A model generated the notes under the pieces. That model saw nothing but the letters and a program-made list of their open reading frames with translations. It did no database searches and was not told the origin of the DNA. 64,000 nucleotides of DNA from Anthoceros angustus (Eukaryota; Streptophyta; Anthocerotopsida; Anthocerotales; Anthocerotaceae): positions 930,001 through 994,000 of the forward strand of contig MU008179.1 in assembly GCA_010909165.1 (NCBI GenBank), in the 5' to 3' direction. Shown piece by piece: positions 32,561 to 42,987 of the stretch (position 1 is its first letter; each line of letters begins with the position of its first letter). The translations under genes were made by a program, and so were the position numbers.

Positions 32561-32879
32561 CTGATTGCTCTTCAACTCGACGCTTAACCACTCATGTGGT
32601 GGCTCGATGGCTTGCACGCCTCTACGTGCTCGCCTCCTTGCCCTCCAAACTCGCCTTCTCGCTGAGATGCGAGTGCCGGAATGTCCTTCACCCACCGAAC
32701 CACCGCTCAACCCCGCCTTCTTGGTTTCGGTTGGTAACCCACCGCTAAACAACCGTGTCATCATGTTCACGTCAAATGCTTGCCCAAGCAATCGACACCG
32801 CCTTTCTGGCCACTCCTGTCTCGTGGCTCATCAAATCCCATGGCCAACTCCTCTCTCTGTGGCCGCTTGGCTCTCCAAG
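32561..32879 (-). other. Linker between C5-MTase and RT (element B)
   Basis: Minus strand: ERRCRLLGQAFDVNMMTRLF (about 32745-32805), a plausible C-terminal end of the methyltransferase part, then an R-rich linker and PHEWLSVELKSNQRRRLKEL followed by LEASRHVFAFTLAEM (32490-32600), which leads into the RT. Confidence 0.5.
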
Positions 32880-33500
32880 GCCCTCTTGATGACTCTGCCC
32901 ACCACAATGCCGGGCCATGGTTCCCCGATGCTACTAAATGTTGGAGCAAGGTTAGTCCACATGGACCTCAACCTATGAGCCCTCGAACCAAATTGAGCAT
33001 CCAATAGAAGCTCCGACCCAACACTCCTGATCGTGGCAAAGTCCTCCGAACTTGCTTCTTCACGCTCATGCATGGGCACATTCTCCAACATGTATCCACA
33101 AGGCCTTTCTTGCCCTTTCTCGGATCAAGCGCAAGATCCTCATCATAGAACAATGCTGTTCGGATCCTTAGACCTTGACCCTTGCCTCGCAGAGGATAGT
33201 CCTTGACACTCCCAACTGTGATGAAGGTCCACCTGCCCAAGACAACTCAAATGGGACAACCCTATCATGCGAACATCCATCCAGCGCCGTAACCCTTCAC
33301 CGACTCCCACGCCGAGGTTAGGTACTCCCCATCAAGTCTCTACGCTCGTGACACAATCCTTGCTTTTGGATCCGGGTCACAATGCACGATCTTCGCACTT
33401 TGATGCCACACTTTAGCACCGCCCAAGCCGCATCGATGCCTCCAAAGAGTTCCACGAGCACTATGCCGTTTTCCCGAGGTCGCCATGTGATGACACAGGT
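32880..33500 (-). pseudogene. Cytosine-C5 DNA methyltransferase domain (element B)
   Basis: Minus-strand motifs in C5-methyltransferase order are GIVLVELFGGIDAAWAVLKC (33405-33470; motif I, SAM binding, F-x-G-G), a second motif trace D-P-D-P-K-A-R (33350-33375), WECQGLSSA (33190-33216; motif IV, catalytic Cys in C-Q, but Glu where Pro is usual), GYMLENVPMHER (33060-33100; motif VI, E-N-V), and LLLDAQFGSRAHRLRSMWTN (32945-33010). The family transfers methyl groups to cytosine C5. Capture of such domains by gypsy elements is known in charophyte algae. Three or more frameshifts are present. Element A carries a truncated relative. Confidence 0.85.
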
Positions 33501-33690
33501 GTTTAGGTCACAAACAGCTCAACCCTAGGCAAGAACTTACAGCAGCCTCCTCCATAGGACACCGTCCTCTTGCACCATCCTCCATGCCTTTGCACGGTCA
33601 GCCACCGCCCGCCCCTTGACTTGAAGAACCTCCTCCGAGGGTGGTTGCAACCTAGCTTGTCTTTGTAGACTTATCCGACTTGGAAACCTG
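33501..33690 (-). pseudogene. N-terminal extension of the C5-MTase polyprotein (element B)
   Basis: The minus-strand reading ISLQRQARLQPPSEEVLQVK, then GRAVADRAKAWRMVQEDGVL (33560-33660), is one open frame ending in a stop before motif I. No domain recognised. It is the first part of element B readable right of the methyltransferase, and the plus-strand insertion begins beyond it. Confidence 0.45.
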
Positions 33691-33876
33691 GGACGTAAGT
33701 GTTTTTTGTTTTGGATCCGTGGTGAAAATAAGTCGGGTTGGTAGTAGGCAAAGGTATTTATAGAAGAAATGCCTTGGCCTATGGATTCTTTTCTTGTTTT
33801 GATTTTTAAGTTAGAAAATAAATGGTCCGAATTGGTGTTCCTTGGCCCATGGACTCGGAATGTTCCCTAAAAAGTC

Positions 33877-33882
33877 TATATA
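33877..33882 (+). promoter_or_regulatory. TATA box before ORF a
   Basis: AAGTCTATATATGTGAG about 150 bp before the ATG at 34033, with CTTGGCCTATGG and CTTGGCCCATGG upstream. The ORF at 43942 has the same layout with CCCTATATATGAAG. Confidence 0.5.
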
Positions 33883-34032
33883 TGTGAGATAGGGGGTTGG
33901 AATAATTAGAGTGTGATAGGTCTATAAGTTGGGGTCGACCCAAGCGTGGGAATGAGTGTGGGGTTGTGGATTGGGATGTGGAAGCGGTCGTGAGGTCGAG
34001 CAGTAGGGGAACCAGGAAACTTAACCCTAGGA

Positions 34033-34836
34033 ATGACAATCCCGTTCAAACAACGGAGCGCCGGGCCGGGAGCGGGAGGCAGCGGTGGGGCCGACGACGT
34101 GAGCCGGTCGGGAGGCATGTCGGGGCCGATCGGCGAGGCGCAGCGGCGAAGGAAGGAGCTCGAACCCGTCCGGCGACGCGAGGCGCAGCAGAGGAGGAAG
34201 GCGCGCGGACGCTCCTTCTTGAGGAGGTAGGAACCACGACCGACCCCTTGCAGGTGGCGTTGGTTTGTGGCGAGACCGGGAAGGCGTGAGAGGGATGGCG
34301 CCAAGGTCACCACCGAAATTGTGCTTGCCCAATGGCCGAACATGGATCATTGGAAAGTTCGAGCTGGGGAGCTGGTGAAGGAGCTGAAGCTGGGTTTCAT
34401 GGAAGAGCGGTGGAATTACATGAACCTGGGACTGGTGCAGGAGTGTGCGCGTCACCTGAAGGACAAACAGCCAGGCGGGGGATTTAGAGCGAAGCCGCAG
34501 GATTGGGACCTGGAGCTGGTTAGAAGGGTGTATGGGCGAAGTAAGGAGGAGGCGGGCGGTTTGGTGATGGAGCCGTCCAGGAAAAGAAGCACGGCAGCAG
34601 CAGCAGCCGCCCTGGTTAAAGCGGGCGTAATTCGCGAACCCAACGGCTGGTTGACGAGGGATTTGGCAAGGATTGATGGTGCGGTGGCTCCTATGTTTCC
34701 ACAAAGCGGGATTATTTGTCGACCACTGCTGTTCCTTCATGAAGTGGTCAAGGGGCGAAGATCGATTGAGGCGAATTCTCTTGACAAGTTGTGTGAAGAG
34801 AGGTTGAACTTGATTTCCTCGCCTCGGCCTCTCTAA
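34033..34836 (+). pseudogene. U3-type ORF, copy a
   Basis: A single frame of about 268 codons with one internal TAG (34228-34230). The start has a basic Arg-rich stretch. Then comes a globular part: AGELVKELKLGFMEERWNYM, LVQECARHLK, FRAKPQDWDLELVRRVYGR and IDGAVAPMFPQSG. The pattern (L-V-Q-E-x-x-x-x-L, later R-x-x-P-x-x-W and a Y-G-R) is shared with copy c (ALVQEYVQQL...VRSHPGTWKV) and copy b (VRTDPKGWTVQHIRKVYGRP). Function unknown; a Gag-like or plant transposon-protein role is possible. Downstream, 34840-35690 reads as Glu/Lys/Arg-rich linker and coiled coil (KLEEDKRNLEEIRAKIQEDL) in shifting frames. Confidence 0.55.
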
Positions 34837-36845
34837 TCTCACCATTTGGTCCATCTTTATGTTTACGCTAAGCTGCGCGGAGGTGGAGATTGTAGCCTCC
34901 CTCCACATGTGGAAGCCGGTTAGGTGAAGTGAAGGCGGAGGAGCCCAAGGAGGAAAAATCGGATAGCGGGGAGTCGGTGGCGGCAGGCTTCGGAGGAGGA
35001 AGGAAATTCCCACCAGCAAAGGAGGAAGACCGGGGTGAAAGGCGCATCAAAAAAGGTGAAGGCGGATGCGCGTCACCCAAAGCAGGCGCCGCGCTCTGAA
35101 ATGAAAGCCAAAGCGGCGGTTGGAGGTGGCGAAGGAGGCGCGATCCGAGGACAATTTTGACGGATGCGGATGATGAATCAACTCGGAGGGTTTAGGGGTG
35201 ACCTCGAGGCGGACCCTCCTCGGCATGGGAAGAGATTTTCAAGGGGACTCCAGCAGGTGGATGCAACCGAATTGGTGAGGTGCGCACCTTCTGGGAGGAA
35301 AGTTCTCGACGGAGGGATGGCGTCGCGGGGCCGCCAAGTGGACTTGCGGGGCCGACCACGTCGATGATCCGGGCCCAAGCGTTTGTTGGATCAAGCGGCT
35401 TTAGCTCTCACGCTCGGTGTGCGGGGGCGGCGGGAGGAAGTGGTGAAGGCCAGTTTGAGAAGAGGAGCGCCAAGCAAGCTGGAGGAAGACAAGCGGAACC
35501 TAGAGGAAATAAGGGCCAAGATTCAAGAAGATTTGTGCAGGCCTGGGAGAAGTTGCAAGCCATGACGAGTGAGGAAGCACTCATGGCTCAAATTAAGGAT
35601 GCCACGAGGCGAACCAGAGATGCGGGGAGTTGTTGCGAGCCAGGCGAGGCGGCCTCGTGGAAAAGGCCCATAAGCTAGCGGAGCGATATAAGCGAGGCGG
35701 GATGAGGCACGTGGCGGGCGAGAAAAGACAAAGGGAAGGGGAAGCGGGGTAGCAGGACCACGGAGTAGCGGAAGGACCTACGAGCGGAAGGAAGCGACGA
35801 GGTAGTGGCCGAAACCTCACCTACCGCGGTTCTTGAGCAGGACGGTCGTGGAGTCCACTACCGGTGGTCGCACCGACATTGGCGCAACCAACCCGGAAGC
35901 GAGGCGGGGGCGGGGCAGTGCGGCGTGGCGCCTCGCGAGGACATAGGCCAGTGCAACAGTGTAGCCTACGGGAGGAGGGGTAAGCACCTCGGTGCAGGGT
36001 CCTATTATATTACACATGGATGAGGAAACTTATGTGCCCGGTCTATATGTGAATGGAGAACGCGTGCTTAACCTCACGTCCATGTGCGTGTGGAAATAGG
36101 AGGGATCGGGGCCTACCTCAGTGAGGACCCGGTGCATACTTCTACCTGCGCCGGGTGTGGGGTTGGCTCCTATGCGGAGGCGACTTTGGAGGAGTTGAGC
36201 GAGGAGGAGGTCCAGCTTGGGTGGACGAGGCGTAATAATCCTCGGCAATAGGCGGCCCGGAAGATCACGGAAGCCCAGGCGGTACACCTCAAATTCGGGC
36301 GTCCAGTGGCGGTGAGGTGGAAGTAGTGTGGGAGAACTGTCCGACCAGTGGCGTGGCGAGAGCTCGTGGCGGCAGCAATGGAGGACGTGGGGCGGCCAAG
36401 TCGAGGTAGGGCGCAGCAGATAGCGTGGTGAGGTGGTAGCAACCTAAAGATAATTTGGTTAGGGTCTTGCTGGACCTAGGATCGCTCCGAATTGTGGGCG
36501 TCCCGCGATAGCCATCTTAGGACCTAAAAATCCGGGCGGTGCCCGGCCGATGTATAAGAGGGGCGGGTGGGTCCCTCACGTCGGATAACTCTGGTTGAGA
36601 TCCCCACGCGCCTGTGGCTGGTTGGAGACGTCCGATTGACAGAGGTGGTGTGCGAGGCGCTCCTAGGGGTGGTCGAGCTTGCTCCGCTGGGGAGGAGGGG
36701 TGATAAAGCAATCTTGGCGACAAAGGAGGAGGAAACCAAGGGATTGGCGGGGCGGTGGAGCTTGCTCAACGCCTGTGTGGCCGGGGTTCTTCTTTCCTTC
36801 ACACTTGTCCTGCTAGTTGTGTTCAAATTGAGAGAGAAGTGTTGA
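34837..36845 (+). pseudogene. Linker and coiled-coil remains after ORF a
   Basis: GC-rich, frame-shifting readings: KAEEPKEEKSDSGESVAAGF (34931-34990), DKRNLEEIRAKIQEDL (35490-35540) and SEEALMAQIKDATRRTRDAG (35570-35630). They match the layout linker plus coiled coil of the other U3-type ORFs. 35700-36845 has no readable domain. A hydrophobic run SFTLVLLVVF sits near 36795-36830, probably by chance. Confidence 0.4.
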
Positions 36846-37469
36846 GTGGATGGTTGGAAGCCTGAGGCGAATTGAGAGAGAGAGAGAGGGAGAAGATTGG
36901 GTGAAGGAGTGACTAAACATCAGACGCTGGCGAGGTGTGAGAGAGGTTGAGAAGGGAACTAATTGAGAGACTAGCGGTGGAGATTTGTGTGAATCCAAAA
37001 GAAACCAAACCGGTCTGGTGGAAGCGTGCACAAGGGAACAGCGTTCCCTTGTAAAATGTGAGTGTGGCCCTTTTGTGTGTGTGTGGAGCGGTGAGGATTT
37101 GTGGAATTTAGGTCCCTAGGAATCGGTGTGTGTGTGCATGAAATGTGGAGTGCAGAATAAAGCGGATCCTGCACGGTGGGCCGTGAGATCCGCGCGTCTT
37201 GAAATAAGTCGCTAGGGTTTGGGTGTGGGACCCACCTCGGTGGTCGACTACCCGGTAGAGCCACCGCGGTGGTGGAATAAGATTTGCGGTCGTGGAATAA
37301 GAGCCGTGGTAGCTAGACAAGTCGGGGTAGTAGTGGTTGAGTAGATAGGTAAGAGGAGTAATAGCAAGTAAGTCTTGACTTAGGTGAAGGTCGATGGCGA
37401 TAGAAGTTAGTCTCTTGGCACAAACCATTCCCTTGGGAGCGAATCCTAAGCCTACAACGACATTGAGGG
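36846..37469. other. Gene-free stretch with GA-rich and GT-rich tracts
   Basis: 36868-36900 is a GA repeat (GAGAGAGAGAGAGGGAGAAG) and 37070-37090 carries GTGTGTGTGT. No gene seen. It probably spans the right edge of the insertion. Confidence 0.35.
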
Positions 37470-38400
37470 CGAATGGACCCCTACGGTGTCCTCGGACACA
37501 ACCACACTCCACATTTTGGCGCCACGGATCGAACGGGTCACCCGCGTGACAGTGAATACTCACCACTATACTACAACGCGACATATCAGGGCGAATGTGG
37601 ACCTCACGGTGTCCCCGGACACAACCACACTCCATGCCTTCCTCCTCCTCCAAAATCCTCCATCAAGTCGATCGCGGTTGTTAGGATGACCAAGAGGTTC
37701 AAGCACGTATGGCGTGTCCTTCACCACCTGCGCCAAACACCTGGTAGACGCAGGCAATGAGGTTCTCATGATTCTTGCCATGTACCGCAGAGGATGCGGC
37801 AATCCGTTTTATGCTCCATTTTCCACTGGTCGATAGTAGATTGTCTCAGTCCACAAATCCATCATGACTCGGTTTGTACAAAGCGTCCGCCTCCCAAAAG
37901 AAGACATCAAATGTCAGACCAAGGGTACCTGACAAAGGTGAAGTCACTGTTTGGTTTGAATGAAACCTTCAGCTTGTACCTTGTCACCCCAACACATGCT
38001 TCGTGGTCCTAGTGCGGTCTAGATCTTCCACTTGGTTTCCTTCAACCTTTCTTGGTGGAGACCCAAGCCTTCACTCTTCTTCCAACGATCATCTACCGTT
38101 CGTGTCAACTCCTGCGCGAATCCATTGATTTCAATGTGCCTTCCGATTGACCAAAGCCAGACTCGTGCAGTAGCATCGCCACGAGATGCTTCAGGTCCTA
38201 ATGACATCATCTATCCTGGGCAAATCTTGGACACGCTTTTGTCTTCAAGGGTTGTCAACATCCATCAGATGACTCATCTTCTTCGGCCCTCCGATGATGA
38301 ATCGCCGCTTCCTTGATCTTCGCCTTCCGCACCAACTTCCAGCTTTGCAAGGTGCCACGAGCGCCATCGCCTTCTTTGATGCTTCCCGCTTTTGTCCACG
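37470..38400 (-). repeat. Protease-region duplication, unit 1 (degenerate)
   Basis: About 0.93 kb, collinear with 38400-39400. Shared are GAATACTCACCACTATACTA, AGCACGTATGGCGTGTCCTT, CCTTCAACCTTTCTTGGTGG and CATCTTCTTCG words. In this unit the protease active site, D-T-G in unit 2, reads D-T-N (about 38095-38115). Confidence 0.75.
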
Positions 38401-39300
38401 GACACAAATCCACACACTCCACATTTTGCGGGCGCTTGGATCGAACGGTCACCCAGCTGAATACTCACCACTATACTACAAGCGACATTGAGGGCGAATG
38501 TGGACCTCACGGTGTCCTGACACAAACCACACTGTCTTCCTCCTCCTCGTCAAAATCCTCCATCAAGTCAGTCGCGGTTGTTAGACAGACGCCAAGAGGT
38601 TCAAGCACGTATGGCGTGTCCTTCACCACCGCCAAACATTGGGTAAGCGCCCAGCAATGAGGTTCTCATGATTCTTGCCATGCACTGCAGAGGGATGCGG
38701 GCAATCCGTTCATCGGTTTTGCTCCAGCTTCTCCGGCACGTCGATAGTAGGTGTCTCGTCCACAAATCCACCATGACTCGGTTTGTACAAAGCGTCCGCT
38801 CCCAAAGACATCAAATGTGTATGCATCGTGACCAAGCGGTGTACCTCGACAAAGGTGAAGTCTGTTCTTGGTTTGAATGAAACCTTGACCTTGTACCTTG
38901 TCACCCCAACACATGCCGTGGTCCCTGTGCGGTCTAGATCTTCCACTTGGTTTCCTTCAACCTTTCTTGGTGGAGACCCAGCTTCCTTCACTCTTCTTCC
39001 AACGATCATCGGTGTGCTCCGGTGTCAATCAACACCCTCCTTGGTGCGAATCCATTGATTTCAATGTGCCTCTCCCGATTGTTGACCAAAGCCACCCCGA
39101 CTCGTGTAGCATTCCGCTTTTCCACAGAGATGCTTGGTTCGGAGGTCAGCAATGACATCATTGCTATCTGCTGTGGCAAATCTTGGACACTTGCTTTGTC
39201 TTCAAGGGTTGTCAACATCCGCCGAGTCAAACCCCTGACTTCCCCTGACTTGTGCTCATCTTCTTCGTCCTCTGATGATGAACTGCTGCTCTCCTTGATC
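38401..39300 (-). pseudogene. Aspartic protease (element B), unit 2 of the duplication
   Basis: The minus-strand reading RHIEINGFAPRRVLIDTGAH (39019-39085) has the D-T-G-A active site of retroelement proteases. It is followed, with a small shift, by MIVGRRVKEAG, VEGNQVEDLDRTGT, and VTRYKVKVSFKPRTDFTFVE (38830-38930), the flap side. The protease cuts Gag-Pol. It lies just after gag on the same strand, as in gypsy elements. A degenerate second copy follows in tandem, so the element carries the domain twice. Confidence 0.65.
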
Positions 39301-40330
39301 TTCGCCTTCCACTGCTTCTCCGGCTTTGCAAGGCGTGCCGCGTATGTCCATCGTCTTCTTTGATGCTTCCGTTTCTTTTGTCACGGGACTTGGTGCCTCC
39401 TCCGGCGCCTTTGCTCTTCTGATTTTGTGGATGAGGTTGGCGGATGCATTGGCGGGGTTCTTTCGATAACCCGTAGGCGCAATTCGGATGCTTCTCCCAA
39501 CATGCCGCTTCATTGTGCCGTACCTCCCACACTAGGGCATGGCTCCTCACCCTTGACTCCTCCCAGATGCATGCTCGCACTCATGAGGGGAATGGTCCGT
39601 CCCTCGGCACCTCAGCGAGGCTCGTCACTTGGGGTGTGTGTGGGGTGGCTTGTCTCGAGCTCCTCCACTCGACCTCCTCAGCGTCGGTCATGTCCACCAC
39701 TCCTACTTGTCTTTGAGTAATCACTTGCAGCCACGAGAGAAAGTGTCGGGGCCCTATCTTGTCGACCATCTCGTACACTTCCTTGAGGGTGTAGTGTTGC
39801 CCCCTCTTTGTGCACGCTTGTTGCACCTTCATCGCGGTGCATATGGCAATGCCAAGTACTTCTCTGCGGCCCGATCGGTCACTCATGATCTTGGTGTCAC
39901 GTACCAAGCGGTCGATTCTTGATAAGCCATCTTCGGTCGCTGACTTCATCTTGAAGTGTGTCGGCTCGGAGATCTTCTCATCCGTGCTTGCGAAACTCCG
40001 GAAGATGTCAAACATCTCTTGATGGGATCGTGCCCACTCGGTGCGCCACTCCGTCTGCTGGTTCCCAGCTACTACTCTTTGGTCCTCCGGATGTGCGCTC
40101 AACAAGCCTTGTGCTCGCGATAACGCCAATGATCATCCCCAAGTACTTGGCATTTGGATGAAGCCGTATCGCTGTATCGGTCTTCAATTCCATCTCCGCA
40201 CACACTGCCGTACTTCTCGATGAAGTCCTCCGGTGGCAAGGTGCCGCTCGTCTGAACAACTCCATTCGATCCTTGTCTCCTCCCATCTTGGCGACTCCAA
40301 GAGACAAGTCCTCCTCATTGTGCTTGTTGT
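39301..40330 (-). pseudogene. gag with zinc-knuckle trace (element B)
   Basis: A minus-strand ORF of 182 codons (40129-39581) reads EWARSHQEMFDIFRSFASTD, RIDRLVRDTKIM, QQACTKRGQHYTLKEVYEMV and FLSWLQVITQRQVGVVDMTD, helical and Gag-like. Below it, HNEAACWEKHPNCAYGLSKE (39470-39530) with an upstream C-P-S-V-G-G-T-A gives a CCHC-like knuckle split by a shift. A basic KGAGGGTKSRDKRN stretch then leads to the protease. Gag packages element RNA. Upstream 40130-40330 may hold its start in another frame. Confidence 0.55.
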
Positions 40331-40682
40331 CGGCGGCACTAACGTGTCTTGTGTGTTGCCACTCACGGATCCTTCAAAGATTGTTGATTGTGTCATTTGG
40401 GTTCCTCCGCGTCCTTTTGGTACCAAAATCGAGGTGTTCGCACTTCTCTCTTGGTGGGACTTGAATTCGCTGATGGACTTTGGTTGGTAGCTCCGTCCGG
40501 ATCAGTGTGTCGCATGCACTCCAGGCGGTTAGTGGCTAGATCAAACCCTTAATCAAGGTTAACACACCCCGCTATCTTAGATCGTGATTAGTGAAACCTC
40601 TAAGTATCTATGCATGTTAAATTGCATACAAATACTCTGCTATACAAAAAATGTGAGCTGGGTGAGTTGGATAGCAAAGGCA

Positions 40683-40743
40683 TAAGAACTCCAGTTAAGC
40701 ACCGTGGTGGATCGTACTGGATGGGGTGCCGGGTTGGGAGTTT
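40683..40743 (+). ncRNA. 5S rRNA-derived segment (pol III promoter relic)
   Basis: TAAGAACTCCAGTTAAGC, then GTACTGGATGGGGTGCC and GGGTTGGGAG. Plant 5S rRNA has AGAACTCC..AGTTAAGC (box A) and GTACTAGGATGGGTGACC...GGGAAGT (box C) at the same spacing. The 5' half of 5S is not recognisable. It is a derivative, not a working rRNA gene. Confidence 0.7.
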
Positions 40744-40849
40744 TGGACAGAAAGTGAAATCAAATGGGTGATGACATATGTCTATCCACTTCTCCCTTAT
40801 CCCTTGGAATCCCCAAGAGTAAAATACTCTTGTTTCTCCCTTGGTTGGT

Positions 40850-41090
40850 TGGCCTTAAAAGGCCACCCTTGTGGAGGCCTCATTCCTCCTTGGATGGGCT
40901 TCTTCGCCTCCTTGGCCTTGACTTGGGCCTTTCGCCTCCTCTCCTTGGCCTTGGACTTGGGCTTGCCTCCTCTCCTTGGCCTTGGACTTGGGCTCCCTCT
41001 CAGGCCTTGGCCTTGGGCTTGCCTCTCCTTGGCCTTGGCCTCTCCTCTTGGCCTTGGGCCCTCCCTGGCCTCAAGCCTTGGGCACACTAG
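40850..41090 (+). repeat. CCTTGGCCTTGGACTTGGGC short-repeat tract
   Basis: CTCCTTGGCCTTGGACTTGG and variants follow one another about seven times between 40900 and 41060. The long open frames across it are a low-complexity effect. Confidence 0.7.
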
Positions 41091-41424
41091 GTCCCTTGCC
41101 TACTTGCAAGGCTAGCATCGCCTCGCGTAACCCTGCTTGGCGCCTAGCATCGCACTAAGCCTGCCACGGCCTATCTAGCGTCACCACGAGATCATAGCTT
41201 GTAACAATGAGGGAGTAGCTCGCACGCCGTGGCACAAACACACTCCCCACGAGAACAACACGCAAATTCCTCACACATCGCCTCTGAGTCATAGCTTTGG
41301 CCTCCTCACAACACCTGCATTAGATATCTAGAGGACAAGCTATGATCCGAGCTTGTCCTCAATGGAAGGGTCTATATATACTAGACCTCGCATCGGCATA
41401 TTCCTAAGATATCCTATTGGCATG

Positions 41425-41590
41425 ATATGCCAAATATCCTAAGAATACACTATAATATGCAAGGAATATGCCAAAGCATATTTATTACTTAAGCTTATCC
41501 ACTTAGCTATTGTATCCTAAGAATACATTATAATATGCAAGGAATATGCCAAAGCATATTACTTGAGCTTATCCACTTAGCTATTGCTAA
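41425..41590. repeat. Tandem repeat, two units of about 78 bp
   Basis: CCTAAGAATACACTATAATA and then TGCAAGGAATATGCCAAAGC, AGCTTATCCACTTAGCTATT occur twice (41438-41515 and 41516-41586). AT-rich. 41591-41760 continues AT-rich (TTAATTAACACTA words) without a gene. Confidence 0.8.
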
Positions 41591-41899
41591 CCATGTTTAA
41601 TTAACACTAATCAATACTTAATTAACATAAGCATATTAGATTAATTAACACTAGTTATTTACTTAAAGATAAGTAATTAGATTAATTAATGCTAATCAAA
41701 CACTAAATCCAAGTGCAGAGATTAGTATCACACGGCATGACAATGGTTTCAAGGCTCAGGTGGTTCCCGTCACTGCAAAACGAATGATGAGAACAAATGG
41801 AGAGCTTTTAGAGGAAGGACAACAGACTTTGGATGTCGCTTGGTCGCACTCTACGTTGGGGGAGGAGTCAAGGGTATACTAGAGAATACAACAAAGCTC

Positions 41900-42636
41900 T
41901 CAAGAGAAGAGCTTTGATTTAAGACGATATGGAACGAATACGCAATGTCGCAGCTGGGATGGATTCAATATCCGCTCAGGCGTCGGATGAGTCACAGCAG
42001 AGCCCCCTTCATATTCCTCTAGTTTAGAGTAGATAGATTGAAAGTATTGGTTCGACAGAGACAGGTTCGGTGTTTTTGTGGTATAGTAAGCCATCCAGTG
42101 GTCCTGGACATTGAAGTACAAGGGTTGGATGTTGTGATGGACCTGTGAGGGGGCCAGCCGGCTGGCACTCGTAAACATCAATGTAGTGCAGGCTACTATT
42201 AGACATGTCGTGTGGCATTGTATGAAATCCCGGAATGGGGCCGATGTTTTGAATATAACATCAAAGGGCGGTTTTCGGACAGGGCAGTATTTGGTCAAGA
42301 GGGTCCGACCCCAAAAGAAGAGGGTTTGTATATTCCCCCCCTTGCAAAATTATCAGGAGCAGCTCCTGATTCAAAGATAATGGCTTCAGGTGGAGCAAGG
42401 AGTGCAGGAGGAGGATCAGGGGCAGGGACTACTTTTTGTCCTGGTTCCACCTCTGCTGGGGCATCAGCCATATCGGTAGCCAAAAGAGGTAAATCTGCCT
42501 CGATACCATGGACATCTGGGATGTCCATGTCCATGACCAGATCACCATCAGCATCTAGATAGTAATCCGGTAATAAAGGGTCTTCATCAGGCTCCGGAGG
42601 TAAAGCTCCCTCTGTGGAGTGAAAAAGTTTTGTCAT
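41900..42636 (-). pseudogene. Unidentified acidic protein, two ORFs joined by a frameshift
   Basis: Minus-strand ORF 42636-42295 (113 codons from ATG) reads an acidic N-part (EPDEDPLLPDYYLDADGDLV, DMDIPDVHGIEADLPLLATD), then a P/A-rich part and GGIYKPSSFGVGPS. The next ORF (42298-41900) overlaps the stop by four bases and goes on with TKYCPVRKPPFDVIFKTSAP, PLYFNVQDHWMAYYTTKTPN and NQYFQSIYSKLEEYEGGSAV. The two look like one protein of about 245 residues broken by a one-base shift. No family recognised. It lies between repeats, so an element-borne gene is likely. Confidence 0.45.
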
Positions 42637-42981
42637 TTAGGTAGGAGGTAGGGAAGTCCCGTGGGTAGGTGGTTTCTGACCAGCGTAGCAGGATCGCGAC
42701 TCGAGATGTCGTAGATGGTTGGTAGATAGTCCGGTAGGTCGGTAGTAAGAATGAGACTTAGAATGGGGTACTAACCTTTAGGATTTACAGACTAGCACTT
42801 AGTTTTATAAGCAAAAAGTCCTTGGGCTTTGGTAGGTCGTGGTAGGGAAAAAAAGTACTTTGATCTTCGGAGGATGGGGTAGGTGACCCTTGGCCTTAGG
42901 GTCGAAAGAGTTGGAGCGATTATTCCGAGGAGCAAGGAAGGCAACTTCCTTGGCCTTCGAAAATCGCGCATGCTGGAGGGC

Positions 42982-42987
42982 TATATA
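42982..42987 (+). promoter_or_regulatory. TATA-like box
   Basis: GGGCTATATATGCATC, preceded by CCCTTGGCCTTAGG and TCCTTGGCCTTCG. Same neighbourhood type as at 43865, so a duplicated promoter of copy b is possible. 43000-43600 holds no convincing gene. Confidence 0.35.

Larger units (their letters stand above)
33700..37400 (+). mobile_element. Insertion in element B: probable long-LTR fragment, copy a
   Basis: Plus-strand unit interrupting element B. It has a TATA box (TATATA, 33877-33882), CCTTGGCC-type words before it, and an ORF (34033-34836) related to the U3 ORF of Gypsy-L and to the ORFs at 43942 and 48667. A coiled-coil- and linker-like tail runs to about 36840. By analogy this is a long LTR or its remains. 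Borders and target duplication were not found, so limits are approximate. Confidence 0.45.
29940..40330 (-). mobile_element. Element B: Ty3/gypsy retroelement with C5-MTase and PHD finger, split by an insertion
   Basis: Minus-strand order is gag (40330-39300), aspartic protease (39230-38700 plus a degenerate duplicate to 37470), then, after foreign plus-strand sequence at 33.7-37.4 kb, C5-methyltransferase (33660-32880), RT (32560-31764), RNase H (31760-31300), integrase (31110-30130) and PHD finger (30085-29940). The module order from methyltransferase to PHD finger equals that of element A, and integrase-to-PHD linkers share APCHLPNLD. That the gag-protease part belongs to the same element is inferred from strand and order. 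LTRs were not found. No amino-methyltransferase follows on the minus strand. Confidence 0.7.
40500..41760 (+). mobile_element. Possible Cassandra-like 5S-bearing retroelement LTR (remnant)
   Basis: A TTAACACACCCCGC word near 40558-40572 resembles the TGTAACACCCC start of Cassandra LTRs, and a 5S-like segment follows about 110 bp later, as in Cassandra (short LTR elements that carry 5S rRNA promoters). The rest (CCTTGG-rich 40850-41090, AT-rich 41390-41700) has no coding content. Borders and a second LTR were not found. Confidence 0.4.

Noticed and set aside
34027-35019. 330-codon minus-strand ORF
   Set aside because: Antisense to U3-type ORF a, whose sense frame shows shared motifs. The antisense reading is P/R/S-rich and without motifs.
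40726-41115. Long overlapping ORFs rich in L, G, P and W
   Set aside because: They arise from the CCTTGG short-repeat tract in all frames.
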